The translations under genes and the position numbers were made by a program. The notes under the pieces were generated by a model. It saw only the letters and a list, made by a program, of their open reading frames with translations, did not search any database and was not told the origin of the DNA. From Planctomycetaceae bacterium (GTDB lineage Bacteria; Planctomycetota; Planctomycetia; Pirellulales; Thermoguttaceae), in NCBI GenBank assembly GCA_031256755.1, contig JAIRPZ010000280.1, positions 1 to 6,555 on the forward strand: a stretch of DNA of 6,555 nt, read 5' to 3'. This document shows, piece by piece, positions 1-5,050 of the stretch (position 1 is its first letter; every line of letters begins with the position of its first letter).

Positions 1-1
1 T

Positions 2-319
2 CACGAATTCGGACATCAAATTCAGTATGCCATAGGACAATCATTGAAAGAATGGTACAATAAAAATGCGAAAGGTAATCCGTTCAAAATGGCAACCTTT
101 GCCGGACGTATCAAGTACAAAGAAACAATGCGCAGGCTGCCTGTTTCGCTACCTGAAGATGTTGACCAAAAAATGTATGCGGCGAAACGCACAACAAGCG
201 GCAGTACAGAACTAATGAGCAGTTTTTTTGAGTTTTTATTTGAAGATGCGGCTGCGTTATTGACAAATCATTCGGACTTTTGTAAATTGGTACTCAAAGC
301 ATTAGAGGATAAAAAGTGA
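2..319 (+). CDS. C-terminal part of a zincin-type (HExxH) metallopeptidase-like protein, 5' truncated by the window
   Basis: The reading frame is open from base 2 and gives 105 residues ending at TGA 317-319; the true start lies outside the window. The first visible residues are HEFGH, a match to the HExxH zinc-binding and catalytic motif of zincins, in which the two His bind zinc and the Glu is the general base. A candidate third ligand is the Glu in STELMSSFFE, about 65 residues after the second His, as in gluzincin-like folds. The tail is helical and Lys-rich. A TTG at 44-46 could be mistaken for a start, but it would discard the zinc motif. Such a domain near a C-terminus occurs in polymorphic toxins and in phage MuF-like proteins; which applies cannot be decided without the N-terminus. 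The stop overlaps the next gene by GTGA, so the two are probably translationally coupled. The frame is secure; the family is inferred from the motif. Confidence 0.7.
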   Translation, partial: HEFGHQIQYAIGQSLKEWYNKNAKGNPFKMATFAGRIKYKETMRRLPVSLPEDVDQKMYAAKRTTSGSTELMSSFFEFLFEDAAALLTNHSDFCKLVLKALEDKK

Positions 320-660
320 TTATTCCCCGCAGTAAAAAAGAATTAGAGGAATTGATTGCACGAGAAGACCGTGCATTGGGCGTTCCTGATAGTAATGGGC
401 ATGTCACAATGACGGCTGATTTAGCACCGGTTTGTACCAGTGTTTTTGAGTACAAAGGTAAAAAATATGTGGTCAATGGTTCTCAATTTATCCGGTGGTC
501 AAAGCCGGAATTGCCGGAAGAGTTGGTTTACAAAATCGCCGCCGCTGATGATACCTCTCTGCATGGCGGTACTTTTCATGGAGCCTTAACCTACGTTGAC
601 GGTATTACATGGTCGGCTTATTCAGACGAAGACGGCAACGTGCTTCGGGACGATGAGTGA
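316..660 (+). CDS. Hypothetical protein, 114 aa, coupled to the zincin gene
   Basis: The GTG start at 316 overlaps the TGA of the upstream gene in the sequence GTGA, a strong sign of a cotranscribed and translationally coupled pair. I do not recognise the family. The N-terminus is a charged amphipathic helix (residues about 5-20, KKELEELIARED), followed by a probable beta-rich region with FEYKGKKYVV near residues 44-53, which suggests a small sheet-forming fold, and an acidic C-terminus. There is no signal peptide, no membrane segment and only one Cys (in APVCTS). Its size, acidic tail and position directly behind an HExxH domain would fit an immunity or partner protein, but this is inference from layout alone. 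Its own stop at 658-660 overlaps a possible 27-residue ORF, again by GTGA. Confidence 0.7.
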   Translation: MIIPRSKKELEELIAREDRALGVPDSNGHVTMTADLAPVCTSVFEYKGKKYVVNGSQFIRWSKPELPEELVYKIAAADDTSLHGGTFHGALTYVDGITWSAYSDEDGNVLRDDE

Positions 661-740
661 AAGGTAAAGGTGCGGAATACCTGCGGGATCATTCGACTTT
701 TGCTAAAATCAATCAAGAGCAGTTTTTCATGCGGAAATAA
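657..740 (+). CDS. Possible 27-aa small protein
   Basis: GTG at 657 overlaps the preceding TGA as GTGA, the same geometry as the previous gene junction, and the frame runs 27 codons to TAA at 738-740. The peptide starts MKGKGAEYLRDHSTF and ends in a Phe-rich basic tail (QFFMRK). It is hydrophilic, with no membrane segment. Amino acid usage looks protein-like rather than random, but at this length that is weak. Two alternatives are a non-coding spacer before the gene at 784, or the remnant C-terminus of a longer gene. The repeated overlap is the only real support. Confidence 0.35.
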   Translation: MKGKGAEYLRDHSTFAKINQEQFFMRK

Positions 741-783
741 AATGCAACAGAAACAGGAATACTAACTAACAATTGACAAGCCA

Positions 784-987
784 ATGAAACGCGACACGAT
801 TCAAATTGACAGTGACAATGATACGCTTATCATTGATAAAGCGGCGATTACGGCCGTCAGGAAAAGAAACGGCTTGACAGTCATTTATTTTGACGGCAAT
901 TACGTGTACGTTAATTGCGATTTTGATAAACTACTGTCGATGCTTACCGAACGCAAAACATCAAAACCTAAACAAAGGAGAAAATGA
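784..987 (+). CDS. Small hypothetical protein, 67 aa, basic tail
   Basis: ATG 784 to TGA 985-987. I do not recognise the family. The pattern is alternating beta strands: TIQIDS, TLIIDKAAITAVRKR, LTVIYFDGNYVYVN, then a short helix FDKLLSML and a Lys/Arg-rich tail (KTSKPKQRRK). This resembles small beta-sheet proteins of the FlbD kind in general shape only, and the resemblance is not strong enough to name it. No Shine-Dalgarno sequence is visible before the ATG, whereas the next gene has a good one. The stop lies immediately before the likely start of the next gene, so the two probably share a transcript. The 5' part of the frame contains a perfect 8-bp dyad at 816-835. Confidence 0.65.
   Translation: MKRDTIQIDSDNDTLIIDKAAITAVRKRNGLTVIYFDGNYVYVNCDFDKLLSMLTERKTSKPKQRRK
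816..835. repeat. Perfect 8-bp inverted repeat with 4-base loop
   Basis: CAATGATA (816-823) and TATCATTG (828-835) are exact reverse complements around CGCT. The dyad lies inside codons 11-18 of the 67-residue ORF. A TTGACA (806-811) sits 16 bases before TATCAT (828-833), so the right arm would overlap a -10-like element. It could be an operator, an mRNA hairpin, or chance within codons for NDTLIID. There is no T-run after it, so it is not a normal terminator. Confidence 0.5.
977..980 (+). promoter_or_regulatory. Shine-Dalgarno site (AAAGGAG) deciding the start at 990
   Basis: AAAGGAG ends at 980. It lies 3 bases from ATG 984, which is too close, and 9 bases from ATG 990, which fits normal spacing. 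It therefore favours 990 as the start of the next gene, although both ATGs are in the same frame. Confidence 0.6.
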
Positions 988-989
988 TA

Positions 990-1343
990 ATGGAAGCCAT
1001 ACATCAAGAACAGAACGCCCGGTATGATACTGTGAGCAGGCAAATTGTCCATATTTTGGCGGAAGCCAAATTGACGGTATCGGAATCGGATATGCTGCTG
1101 CGTGCGGTGTCGGATTTCGTGCGGACGATTGCCGTTGTCCCCGAACAGGGCAACGGTTTTATTACCTACGTTTTCCCTGACAAGCCGAGCGGCTGTGTAG
1201 AAATGGGAAAGTGCGGTGCAACGACAAAAACGCAATCGTACTCAATAATAAGTCCAATAATAGGCACGGTTTGTTTGGCGATAAAAAACCGCACGACCGC
1301 CTTTGCCGTTGCCCCAGCCCGCATAAAGTCCGTCGTTATCTAA
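990..1343 (+). CDS. Hypothetical protein, 117 aa, whose 3' end runs into a convergent gene
   Basis: The start is placed at ATG 990, nine bases after AAAGGAG; ATG 984, overlapping the previous stop as ATGA, would add two residues. The N-terminal half is mainly helical (residues about 1-50, with IHQEQNARYDTVSRQIVHIL and a second helix ending DFVRTIAVV), followed by a short extended stretch FITYVFPDKP. I do not recognise the family. The C-terminal 33 residues, from base 1242, are antisense to the end of the minus-strand membrane protein gene. They read as low-information sequence (Ile, Ala and Thr rich), which suggests that the native stop was lost and the frame now reads on until TAA 1341-1343. 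The N-terminal half is more credible as coding than the tail. Confidence 0.55.
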   Translation: MEAIHQEQNARYDTVSRQIVHILAEAKLTVSESDMLLRAVSDFVRTIAVVPEQGNGFITYVFPDKPSGCVEMGKCGATTKTQSYSIISPIIGTVCLAIKNRTTAFAVAPARIKSVVI

Positions 1344-2198
1344 ACAGTTCTCCTCCGCTGTTACTGGCAGCCGGAGACGGGAATCCAGATTCCTGTCTTT
1401 GAGCGATCTGCAATACTCCCAACGCGTTTCCGAAGCAATCCAATCACGGAATCCCTGTTCCGAAATTGTAAACTCTGCCTTTATTGTTCCGCGGTCCCCC
1501 CTTTTGTAAGAAAAGTCCGTTCCCGCAGAAGGGAAATGTTTATACGGGAACTCTTCATACGAAAGATGTTCTCCCGAAACCGGCACAATTGCAGATACCA
1601 TCCAAACAGTATTGCCGATGACAAAGGCAGACATACAAAAAAGACCTATGAAGAACCGGTATTTGTATTGCCGGAGAAAATACTTCCATTTCCGCATCAT
1701 GCCGGTGCTGTCATGATTTTCCAGTATCCGTTGACAGGCAGCGGCGGCGGCAAGGCGGGAACGGAAAATGCGGCGGTTCACTTCGCCCGCAACAAGCAGT
1801 AAGAAGCCGGCGAAAAACGATCCGGCAAGAAAACAGAAAGCATCACCAGTCCAATTTTTTATTTCCGTTACATTAGCAACCGCCTCGAAAATCAGAATCC
1901 CGCCGATGATGAAAAATACTTCATGGCTCGCCCGGCTTCGATAGACCGGACGGCAAAAGAGAACCGTGTATTGTTTACACGCTCCCCAAAGACAAAGAGG
2001 AAAGAGAAGCGGATACAACAAAATACCAAGTCCCTGACTATGCGGGTCAAAAAAACTGCCTATCATTCCAGAAAGAAACCATAAGCAAAACCAGATAATC
2101 AGCAAGCCGGATAAAACGTGGACAACGGAGAACCGTTTAAGTTTCGCCGGAATTTCCGGCAGCGGCGTATCATTTTGAACAGACATTGTATCGTTCAT
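1242..2198 (-). CDS. Five-helix membrane protein with an extracytoplasmic C-terminal domain
   Basis: 318 residues, from ATG 2198-2196 to TGA 1244-1242. Hydrophobic segments lie at about residues 25-47, 57-82, 93-110, 117-140 and 181-205. Basic stretches (KLKR at 19-22, RPVYRSR at 83-89, NRRIFRSR at 141-148, KYKYR before helix 5) place the N-terminus and the loops after helices 2 and 4 in the cytoplasm, so the C-terminal domain (about 206-318) would be outside. That domain has ISEQGFRDWIASETRW and ends in DGLYAGWGNGKGGRAV followed by RAYYWTYY. From memory, this resembles the conserved ends of uncharacterised planctomycete membrane proteins. The function is unknown. A second in-frame Met at residue 5 is an alternative start; neither has a visible Shine-Dalgarno sequence. 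It lies downstream of the epimerase on the same strand but has its own TATAAT. Confidence 0.8.
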   Translation of the reverse strand: MNDTMSVQNDTPLPEIPAKLKRFSVVHVLSGLLIIWFCLWFLSGMIGSFFDPHSQGLGILLYPLLFPLCLWGACKQYTVLFCRPVYRSRASHEVFFIIGGILIFEAVANVTEIKNWTGDAFCFLAGSFFAGFLLLVAGEVNRRIFRSRLAAAAACQRILENHDSTGMMRKWKYFLRQYKYRFFIGLFCMSAFVIGNTVWMVSAIVPVSGEHLSYEEFPYKHFPSAGTDFSYKRGDRGTIKAEFTISEQGFRDWIASETRWEYCRSLKDRNLDSRLRLPVTAEENCLDNDGLYAGWGNGKGGRAVFYRQTNRAYYWTYY

Positions 2199-2206
2199 AA
2201 CGGGGG

Positions 2207-2212
2207 ATTATA
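2207..2212 (-). promoter_or_regulatory. Candidate -10 box (TATAAT) very close to the membrane protein start
   Basis: On the minus strand, TATAAT is followed by CCCCCGTT and then ATG at 2198. Normal spacing would place the transcription start about two bases before the ATG, giving an almost leaderless mRNA. No convincing -35 is seen at 16-18 bases; a TTGATA lies about 23 bases upstream. Confidence 0.35.
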
Positions 2213-2235
2213 CAGGGATAACAAGGATATTTTTG

Positions 2236-2274
2236 TATCAAATTTCCGGCGGATTCCAGCCCGCTGTTTTTATG
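2236..2274. repeat. Intergenic block, copy B, upstream of the membrane protein gene
   Basis: On the plus strand, TATCAAATTTCCGGCGGATT (2236-2255) matches 3351-3370 apart from one gapped T and one extra A. Both copies are followed by CCGCTG and then a T-run with ATG (GTTTTTATG here). CGGCGG (2247-2252) can pair with CCGCTG (2261-2266), including one G-T pair, and is followed by TTTTT. Read on the minus strand, the block is GCCGGAAATTTGATAC in the upstream region of the gene. Confidence 0.45.
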
Positions 2275-2293
2275 AGTTTTCCGCATTTCGGCA

Positions 2294-3304
2294 TCAAAAC
2301 CCTCTGGCGGCTTTGATGTCATCGAAATCCCGAAGGTGATAGGAAATGCCGACAAAATCGAGCGTCCGGCATAACGCACGGAGTGCCACACCCATTCCGT
2401 CCGGTCCGCTGTATCCGCCGTACTGTCCGCCTCCTTTGACGTGCGGTTCCAAATCCAAAAACACGCCCGGCAGTCCCCTGCTTTTCAATTTTTCCTCCAG
2501 CGACGGCAGTATCCCCGATAAATCCCGAAGAATACGCTCATGACCGGTATCTCCTTGGTCGGCAGGGACAAAGTTTTTCATTTTGTCCTCGTCGATGTGA
2601 CCGCCCTTGTCTGTATGTTTCAGGCGTGCATAATCTTTGATATGCAGCCAGCCCAAACCGGGTTTCATCGCTTCATACTGCTCAAAAATTTCCTGCGTGG
2701 AATATCCCTGCATCACGATATTTCCGCCGTCAAAAATCAGGAGCATTGCCGGATGATTCACCTGCCGGTAAATTTCGCTCAAAATGATCCCTTCGTGTCC
2801 GACAAGGTTGGCTTCGACTTCCAAGCCGAAAGTCAGATCGCTGCGGTGGCACACTTCGGCGACTTTGCCGAGCCATTCGACTGATTGGGCAAGGTAATCC
2901 TTCGGGTTGGAACCTTTCGGCGGATAAAAGGAAAAACCGCGGATCAGTTTTGTTTCGAGTGCGTGGGCAAGTTCGCATGCCTGCCGGACATCGTCAAGGT
3001 ACTTATTGATCGGTATGTATGTATTGCCGGTTCCGTCATCAATATCTTTGAGTTTTGTTTTTCCGATCGGGGAGCCGAGCGAAGAGACGTTGAGACCGTA
3101 TTCGTCCTGAAATTGCCGGATGCGCTGGATGTCGCTTTTGGTCAATTTCATGACATTTTTTATGCCTTCGCCGAGATTGACGAACCGGATGCTGTAATAC
3201 TGCAAGCCGAGTGCGGCGTAGACGGCAAATTGTTCAACCAGTGTTTTACTGCTGGCGGATTCATCGGCGAAACCGGAAATAAACACGCGTGGGGAATGAC
3301 TCAT
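2294..3304 (-). CDS. Sugar phosphate isomerase/epimerase family protein (xylose isomerase-like TIM barrel)
   Basis: 336 residues, ATG 3304-3302 to TGA 2296-2294. The pattern is that of the AP-endonuclease-2/xylose isomerase-like TIM barrel family, soluble cytoplasmic enzymes that usually isomerise or epimerise sugars with a divalent metal. Candidate metal and catalytic residues stand in the expected order: E162/E164 in GLEVEAN, D192 in FDGGN, H221 in WLHIKDY and E286 in FLDLEPH. A Gly-rich loop follows (KGGGQYGGYSGPDG, 290-303). FYPPKG at 127-131 follows the LIRGF strand. The length is slightly above the usual 270-300 residues, mainly through the 235-260 insertion and the C-terminal helix. 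The exact substrate cannot be told, because the family also includes dehydratases and inositol enzymes. The start is chosen because it gives a complete first strand (RVFISGFADE); no Shine-Dalgarno sequence is visible. A TATAAT lies about 43 bases upstream. It is divergent from the aminotransferase gene. Confidence 0.88.
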   Translation of the reverse strand: MSHSPRVFISGFADESASSKTLVEQFAVYAALGLQYYSIRFVNLGEGIKNVMKLTKSDIQRIRQFQDEYGLNVSSLGSPIGKTKLKDIDDGTGNTYIPINKYLDDVRQACELAHALETKLIRGFSFYPPKGSNPKDYLAQSVEWLGKVAEVCHRSDLTFGLEVEANLVGHEGIILSEIYRQVNHPAMLLIFDGGNIVMQGYSTQEIFEQYEAMKPGLGWLHIKDYARLKHTDKGGHIDEDKMKNFVPADQGDTGHERILRDLSGILPSLEEKLKSRGLPGVFLDLEPHVKGGGQYGGYSGPDGMGVALRALCRTLDFVGISYHLRDFDDIKAARGF

Positions 3305-3346
3305 CGGGATCGATCAGGGCAATAAGGATAGGATAACGGAACGGCT

Positions 3347-3352
3347 ATTATA
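3347..3352 (-). promoter_or_regulatory. Candidate -10 box of the epimerase gene
   Basis: TATAAT on the minus strand, in the context TTTGATATAATAG. It predicts a transcript start near 3340 and a 5' leader of about 36 bases before ATG 3304. The hexamer 17 bases upstream (GTACAA) is a poor -35, so the promoter may depend on an activator. The box abuts the repeated block at 3351-3396. Confidence 0.45.
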
Positions 3353-3396
3353 TCAAATTCCGGCAGGATTTGTACCGCTGCCCTTGCCGTTTTATG
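3351..3396. repeat. Intergenic block, copy A, with an inverted repeat, between the divergent genes
   Basis: TATCAAATTCCGGCAGGATT (3351-3370) matches copy B at 2236-2255 with two single-base gaps. CCGCTG (3375-3380) and GTTTTATG (3389-3396) are shared as well. CGGCAGG (3361-3367) pairs with CCTTGCCG (3382-3389), giving 7 pairs with one bulged T, followed by TTTT. On the plus strand this looks like a weak terminator. On the minus strand it covers the -35 region of the epimerase promoter, where a regulator could bind. Confidence 0.45.
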
Positions 3397-3420
3397 CCGA
3401 ATCGCCGAAAGCCGCAATTC

Positions 3421-3449
3421 TTGACAGAAAAAGAACAATAGCGTACAAT
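3421..3449 (+). promoter_or_regulatory. Sigma-70-type promoter of the aminotransferase gene, overlapping its first ATG
   Basis: TTGACA (3421-3426), a 17-base spacer, then TACAAT (3444-3449) is a perfect -35, optimal spacing and a 5/6 match to the -10. The -10 shares bases with ATG 3448-3450, and the expected transcription start is near 3455-3457. A transcript from here would lack the first ATG and reach a second in-frame ATG at 3460 after only a few bases, so it would be leaderless or nearly so. Confidence 0.6.
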
Positions 3450-4641
3450 GAATAACCTTATGCTTACTTCTCCCGAAACCATTGCGTTATTTGATCAATA
3501 TGTTATCGGCAACTATACACGGTATCCGGTTGCGCTGGTGCGCGGCAGCGGATCCGAAATATGGGATGCCGAAGGAAAACGTTATATCGACTTTTTCCCC
3601 GGCTGGGGCTGCGGACTTTACGGACATTGCCCGAAACCGATTGTCGAAGCCGTACAGAAACAGGCGGCGCAGTTGATTCACGTGCCGAACACGTGGTACG
3701 CCGAACTGCAAGGGACATGGGCAAAACTTCTTTCAGAGCGGAGTTTCGGCGGCAAAGTCTTTTTCTGCAACAGCGGTGCAGAGGCAAACGAAGCCGCTAT
3801 TAAACTTGTCCGGCTTCATTCCGCCAAGGAAAAATATAAAATCATCACGTTTCAAGGAAGTTTTCACGGCAGGACAATGGGCGCACTTTCCGCCACTGCC
3901 CAGCCGAAGTATCACGAAGGACTGAATCCGATGCTCGCCGGTTTCACTTATGTTCCTTACGGCGACCTCGCTGCGGTTGAAAAAGCGGTCGATCACGAGA
4001 CTGCCGCCGTGATGATCGAACCGATTCAGGGCGAAGGCGGAGTGCGGATGCCGCCGGAAGGCTTTTTACAGGGCTTACGGAAAATCTGCGATGAGCATAA
4101 ACTCCTGCTGGTCTTTGATGAAGTCCAAACCGGCTGCGGACGCACCGGCGAATGGTTTGCTTATCAGTATTTTAATGTTGTGCCGGACATTATAACGCTT
4201 GCCAAAGCCGTTGCGGGCAGTTTTACCGGAGCGGCAATGCTGGCGAAGAAAGAAATTGCGTCCAGTTTAAGACCGGGCATGCATGCGTCCACTTACGGAG
4301 GCAATCCGATAGCAGCGGCAGCGGGGATTGCAGCGGTCAAAATGATCGAAGCCGAAGGGTTGTTGGAAAAGGCGAAAAAAATCAGCGGACTCTTTTTTGC
4401 CGCACTAAAAAAATTAGCGGAAACGGCGGATATTATTCAGGAAGTCCGGGGAGCCGGAGTGATGATAGGAGTCGAACTGACCATTGACGGCGCACCGTTT
4501 GTGAAGCAATGTATGGACCGCGGCTTGCTGATCAACTGCACGCATGGCAATGTTCTTCGTCTTTTACCGGCGATGAATATCGAAGAAAAAACAGCCAAAG
4601 AGGGACTTGCCGTTTTGACCGATGTCCTGAAACGGGGGTGA
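3448..4641 (+). CDS. argD: Acetylornithine aminotransferase-type class III PLP enzyme (ArgD-like)
   Basis: 397 residues from ATG 3448, the usual family length. ArgD-type enzymes transfer an amino group between N-acetylornithine and 2-oxoglutarate in arginine synthesis, often also acting on succinyl-diaminopimelate in lysine synthesis. Fold-type I PLP landmarks are in order: CNSGAEANEAAIK (107-119), SFHGRT (138-143; the Phe-His contacts the PLP ring and the Arg the substrate), EPIQGEGG (191-198), FDEVQTGCGRTG (223-234, Asp contacting the pyridine N), the Schiff-base Lys at about 253 in TLAKAVAG, STYGGNP (281-287) and LRLLP (370-374). The loop after the Lys, GSFTGAAML, departs from the common GG-P-GAM pattern. 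No arg neighbours are seen, so it is a lone gene here. If the promoter at 3421-3449 is used, translation probably starts at ATG 3460, giving 393 residues. Other class III aminotransferases, such as GABA or putrescine types, remain possible, but ArgD fits best. Confidence 0.85.
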   Translation: MNNLMLTSPETIALFDQYVIGNYTRYPVALVRGSGSEIWDAEGKRYIDFFPGWGCGLYGHCPKPIVEAVQKQAAQLIHVPNTWYAELQGTWAKLLSERSFGGKVFFCNSGAEANEAAIKLVRLHSAKEKYKIITFQGSFHGRTMGALSATAQPKYHEGLNPMLAGFTYVPYGDLAAVEKAVDHETAAVMIEPIQGEGGVRMPPEGFLQGLRKICDEHKLLLVFDEVQTGCGRTGEWFAYQYFNVVPDIITLAKAVAGSFTGAAMLAKKEIASSLRPGMHASTYGGNPIAAAAGIAAVKMIEAEGLLEKAKKISGLFFAALKKLAETADIIQEVRGAGVMIGVELTIDGAPFVKQCMDRGLLINCTHGNVLRLLPAMNIEEKTAKEGLAVLTDVLKRG

Positions 4642-4727
4642 TTTACCTCTCTTGCATCCGCAACGTCTCTGTCGGCAGAGAGCAGCGGACAGTTCTTGCC
4701 GGACGGGCTTTTTCAGACGTGTACGCC

Positions 4728-4759
4728 GTGATACTGCCCGTGCGGCAGCACCCCGTTTT
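4728..4759 (+). terminator. Weak terminator candidate after the aminotransferase gene
   Basis: CTGCC (4734-4738) pairs with GGCAG (4744-4748) around CGTGC. GTG (4728-4730) can pair with CAC (4749-4751) across a three-base bulge. CCCG and then TTTT (4756-4759) follow. The stem is short and the T-run is separated from it by four bases, so this is tentative. Confidence 0.2.
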
Positions 4760-4850
4760 ATTCCGCTTTCCTTGCAAAATCAATAACGTTTTCCCTTTGT
4801 TATTTCGGCGAACAAACCGGACATTTTCGCATCAGCATAACGTCATAAAA

Positions 4851-4884
4851 AATAAATAAATAATGAATGAATGAATAATGAATG
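4851..4884. repeat. AATA/AATG tetranucleotide repeat
   Basis: Three AATA units are followed by three AATG units, then AATA, ATG and AATG, forming an almost pure A/T stretch in the gap. It contains five ATG triplets, most of which meet a stop within a few codons. It may serve as an AT-rich promoter element or be a small slippage-prone microsatellite. Confidence 0.6.
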
Positions 4885-4911
4885 TTTTCATTGTTTTGTT
4901 ACGGAGAAAAA

Positions 4912-5016
4912 GTGTCAAATTTCAGCCGCAAAACTCTGGACATTGCCGCATACGGCGTGAAAATTCCGAAACTTTCACTAATTTTTTCTCATCATTTCAA
5001 TCCTTACAGCCGATAA
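4912..5016 (+). CDS. Possible 34-aa leader ORF before the thioredoxin/YHS gene
   Basis: GTG 4912 lies five bases after GGAG (4903-4906), and the frame runs to TAA 5014-5016. The 10-base sequence TTACGGAGAA around this site (4899-4908) is repeated exactly at 5043-5052 as the ribosome binding site of the next gene. The peptide is basic with a mixed hydrophobic middle (IPKLSLIFSHHFN) and matches no family known to me. The stop is 41 bases before the next ATG. It could be a regulatory upstream ORF or chance. Confidence 0.3.
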   Translation: MSNFSRKTLDIAAYGVKIPKLSLIFSHHFNPYSR

Positions 5017-5046
5017 AATCAGCAGCATTTTCTTTTGCGAATTTAC

Positions 5047-5050
5047 GGAG
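5047..5050 (+). promoter_or_regulatory. Shine-Dalgarno site deciding the start at 5058
   Basis: GGAG is followed by seven bases and ATG 5058. This start also places a signal peptide at the N-terminus. The longer frame from ATG 4878 would bury that signal behind 60 residues without a ribosome binding site. Confidence 0.75.

Noticed and set aside
773..778. TTGACA just before the 784 start as a -35 box
   Set aside because: No acceptable -10 is found 16-18 bases downstream, and any start would fall inside the gene.
900..1235. Minus-strand frame of 111 codons
   Set aside because: It covers the two small plus-strand genes, one of which has a good Shine-Dalgarno site; the composition is His/Arg/Phe-rich and unlike a real protein.
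2146..2160. GCCGGAATTTCCGGC palindrome
   Set aside because: It lies in the first codons of the membrane protein (PEIPA) and is explained by CCG/GAA/ATT codons; no regulatory context beyond sharing GCCGGAA with the intergenic block.
2292..2318. 7-bp inverted repeat CATCAAA/TTTGATG spanning the epimerase stop codon
   Set aside because: The loop is 13 bases and there is no T-run on either strand, so it is not supported as a terminator; it may be chance.
2885..3325. Plus-strand open frame of 146 codons antisense to the epimerase gene
   Set aside because: The minus strand carries a clear TIM-barrel enzyme with ordered active-site motifs; the plus frame has no recognisable content.
4666..4681. 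TCTCTG-TCGG-CAGAGA hairpin after argD
   Set aside because: A clean 6-bp stem with a tetraloop, but the following bases (GCAGCGGACAG) contain no T-run, so an intrinsic terminator is not supported.
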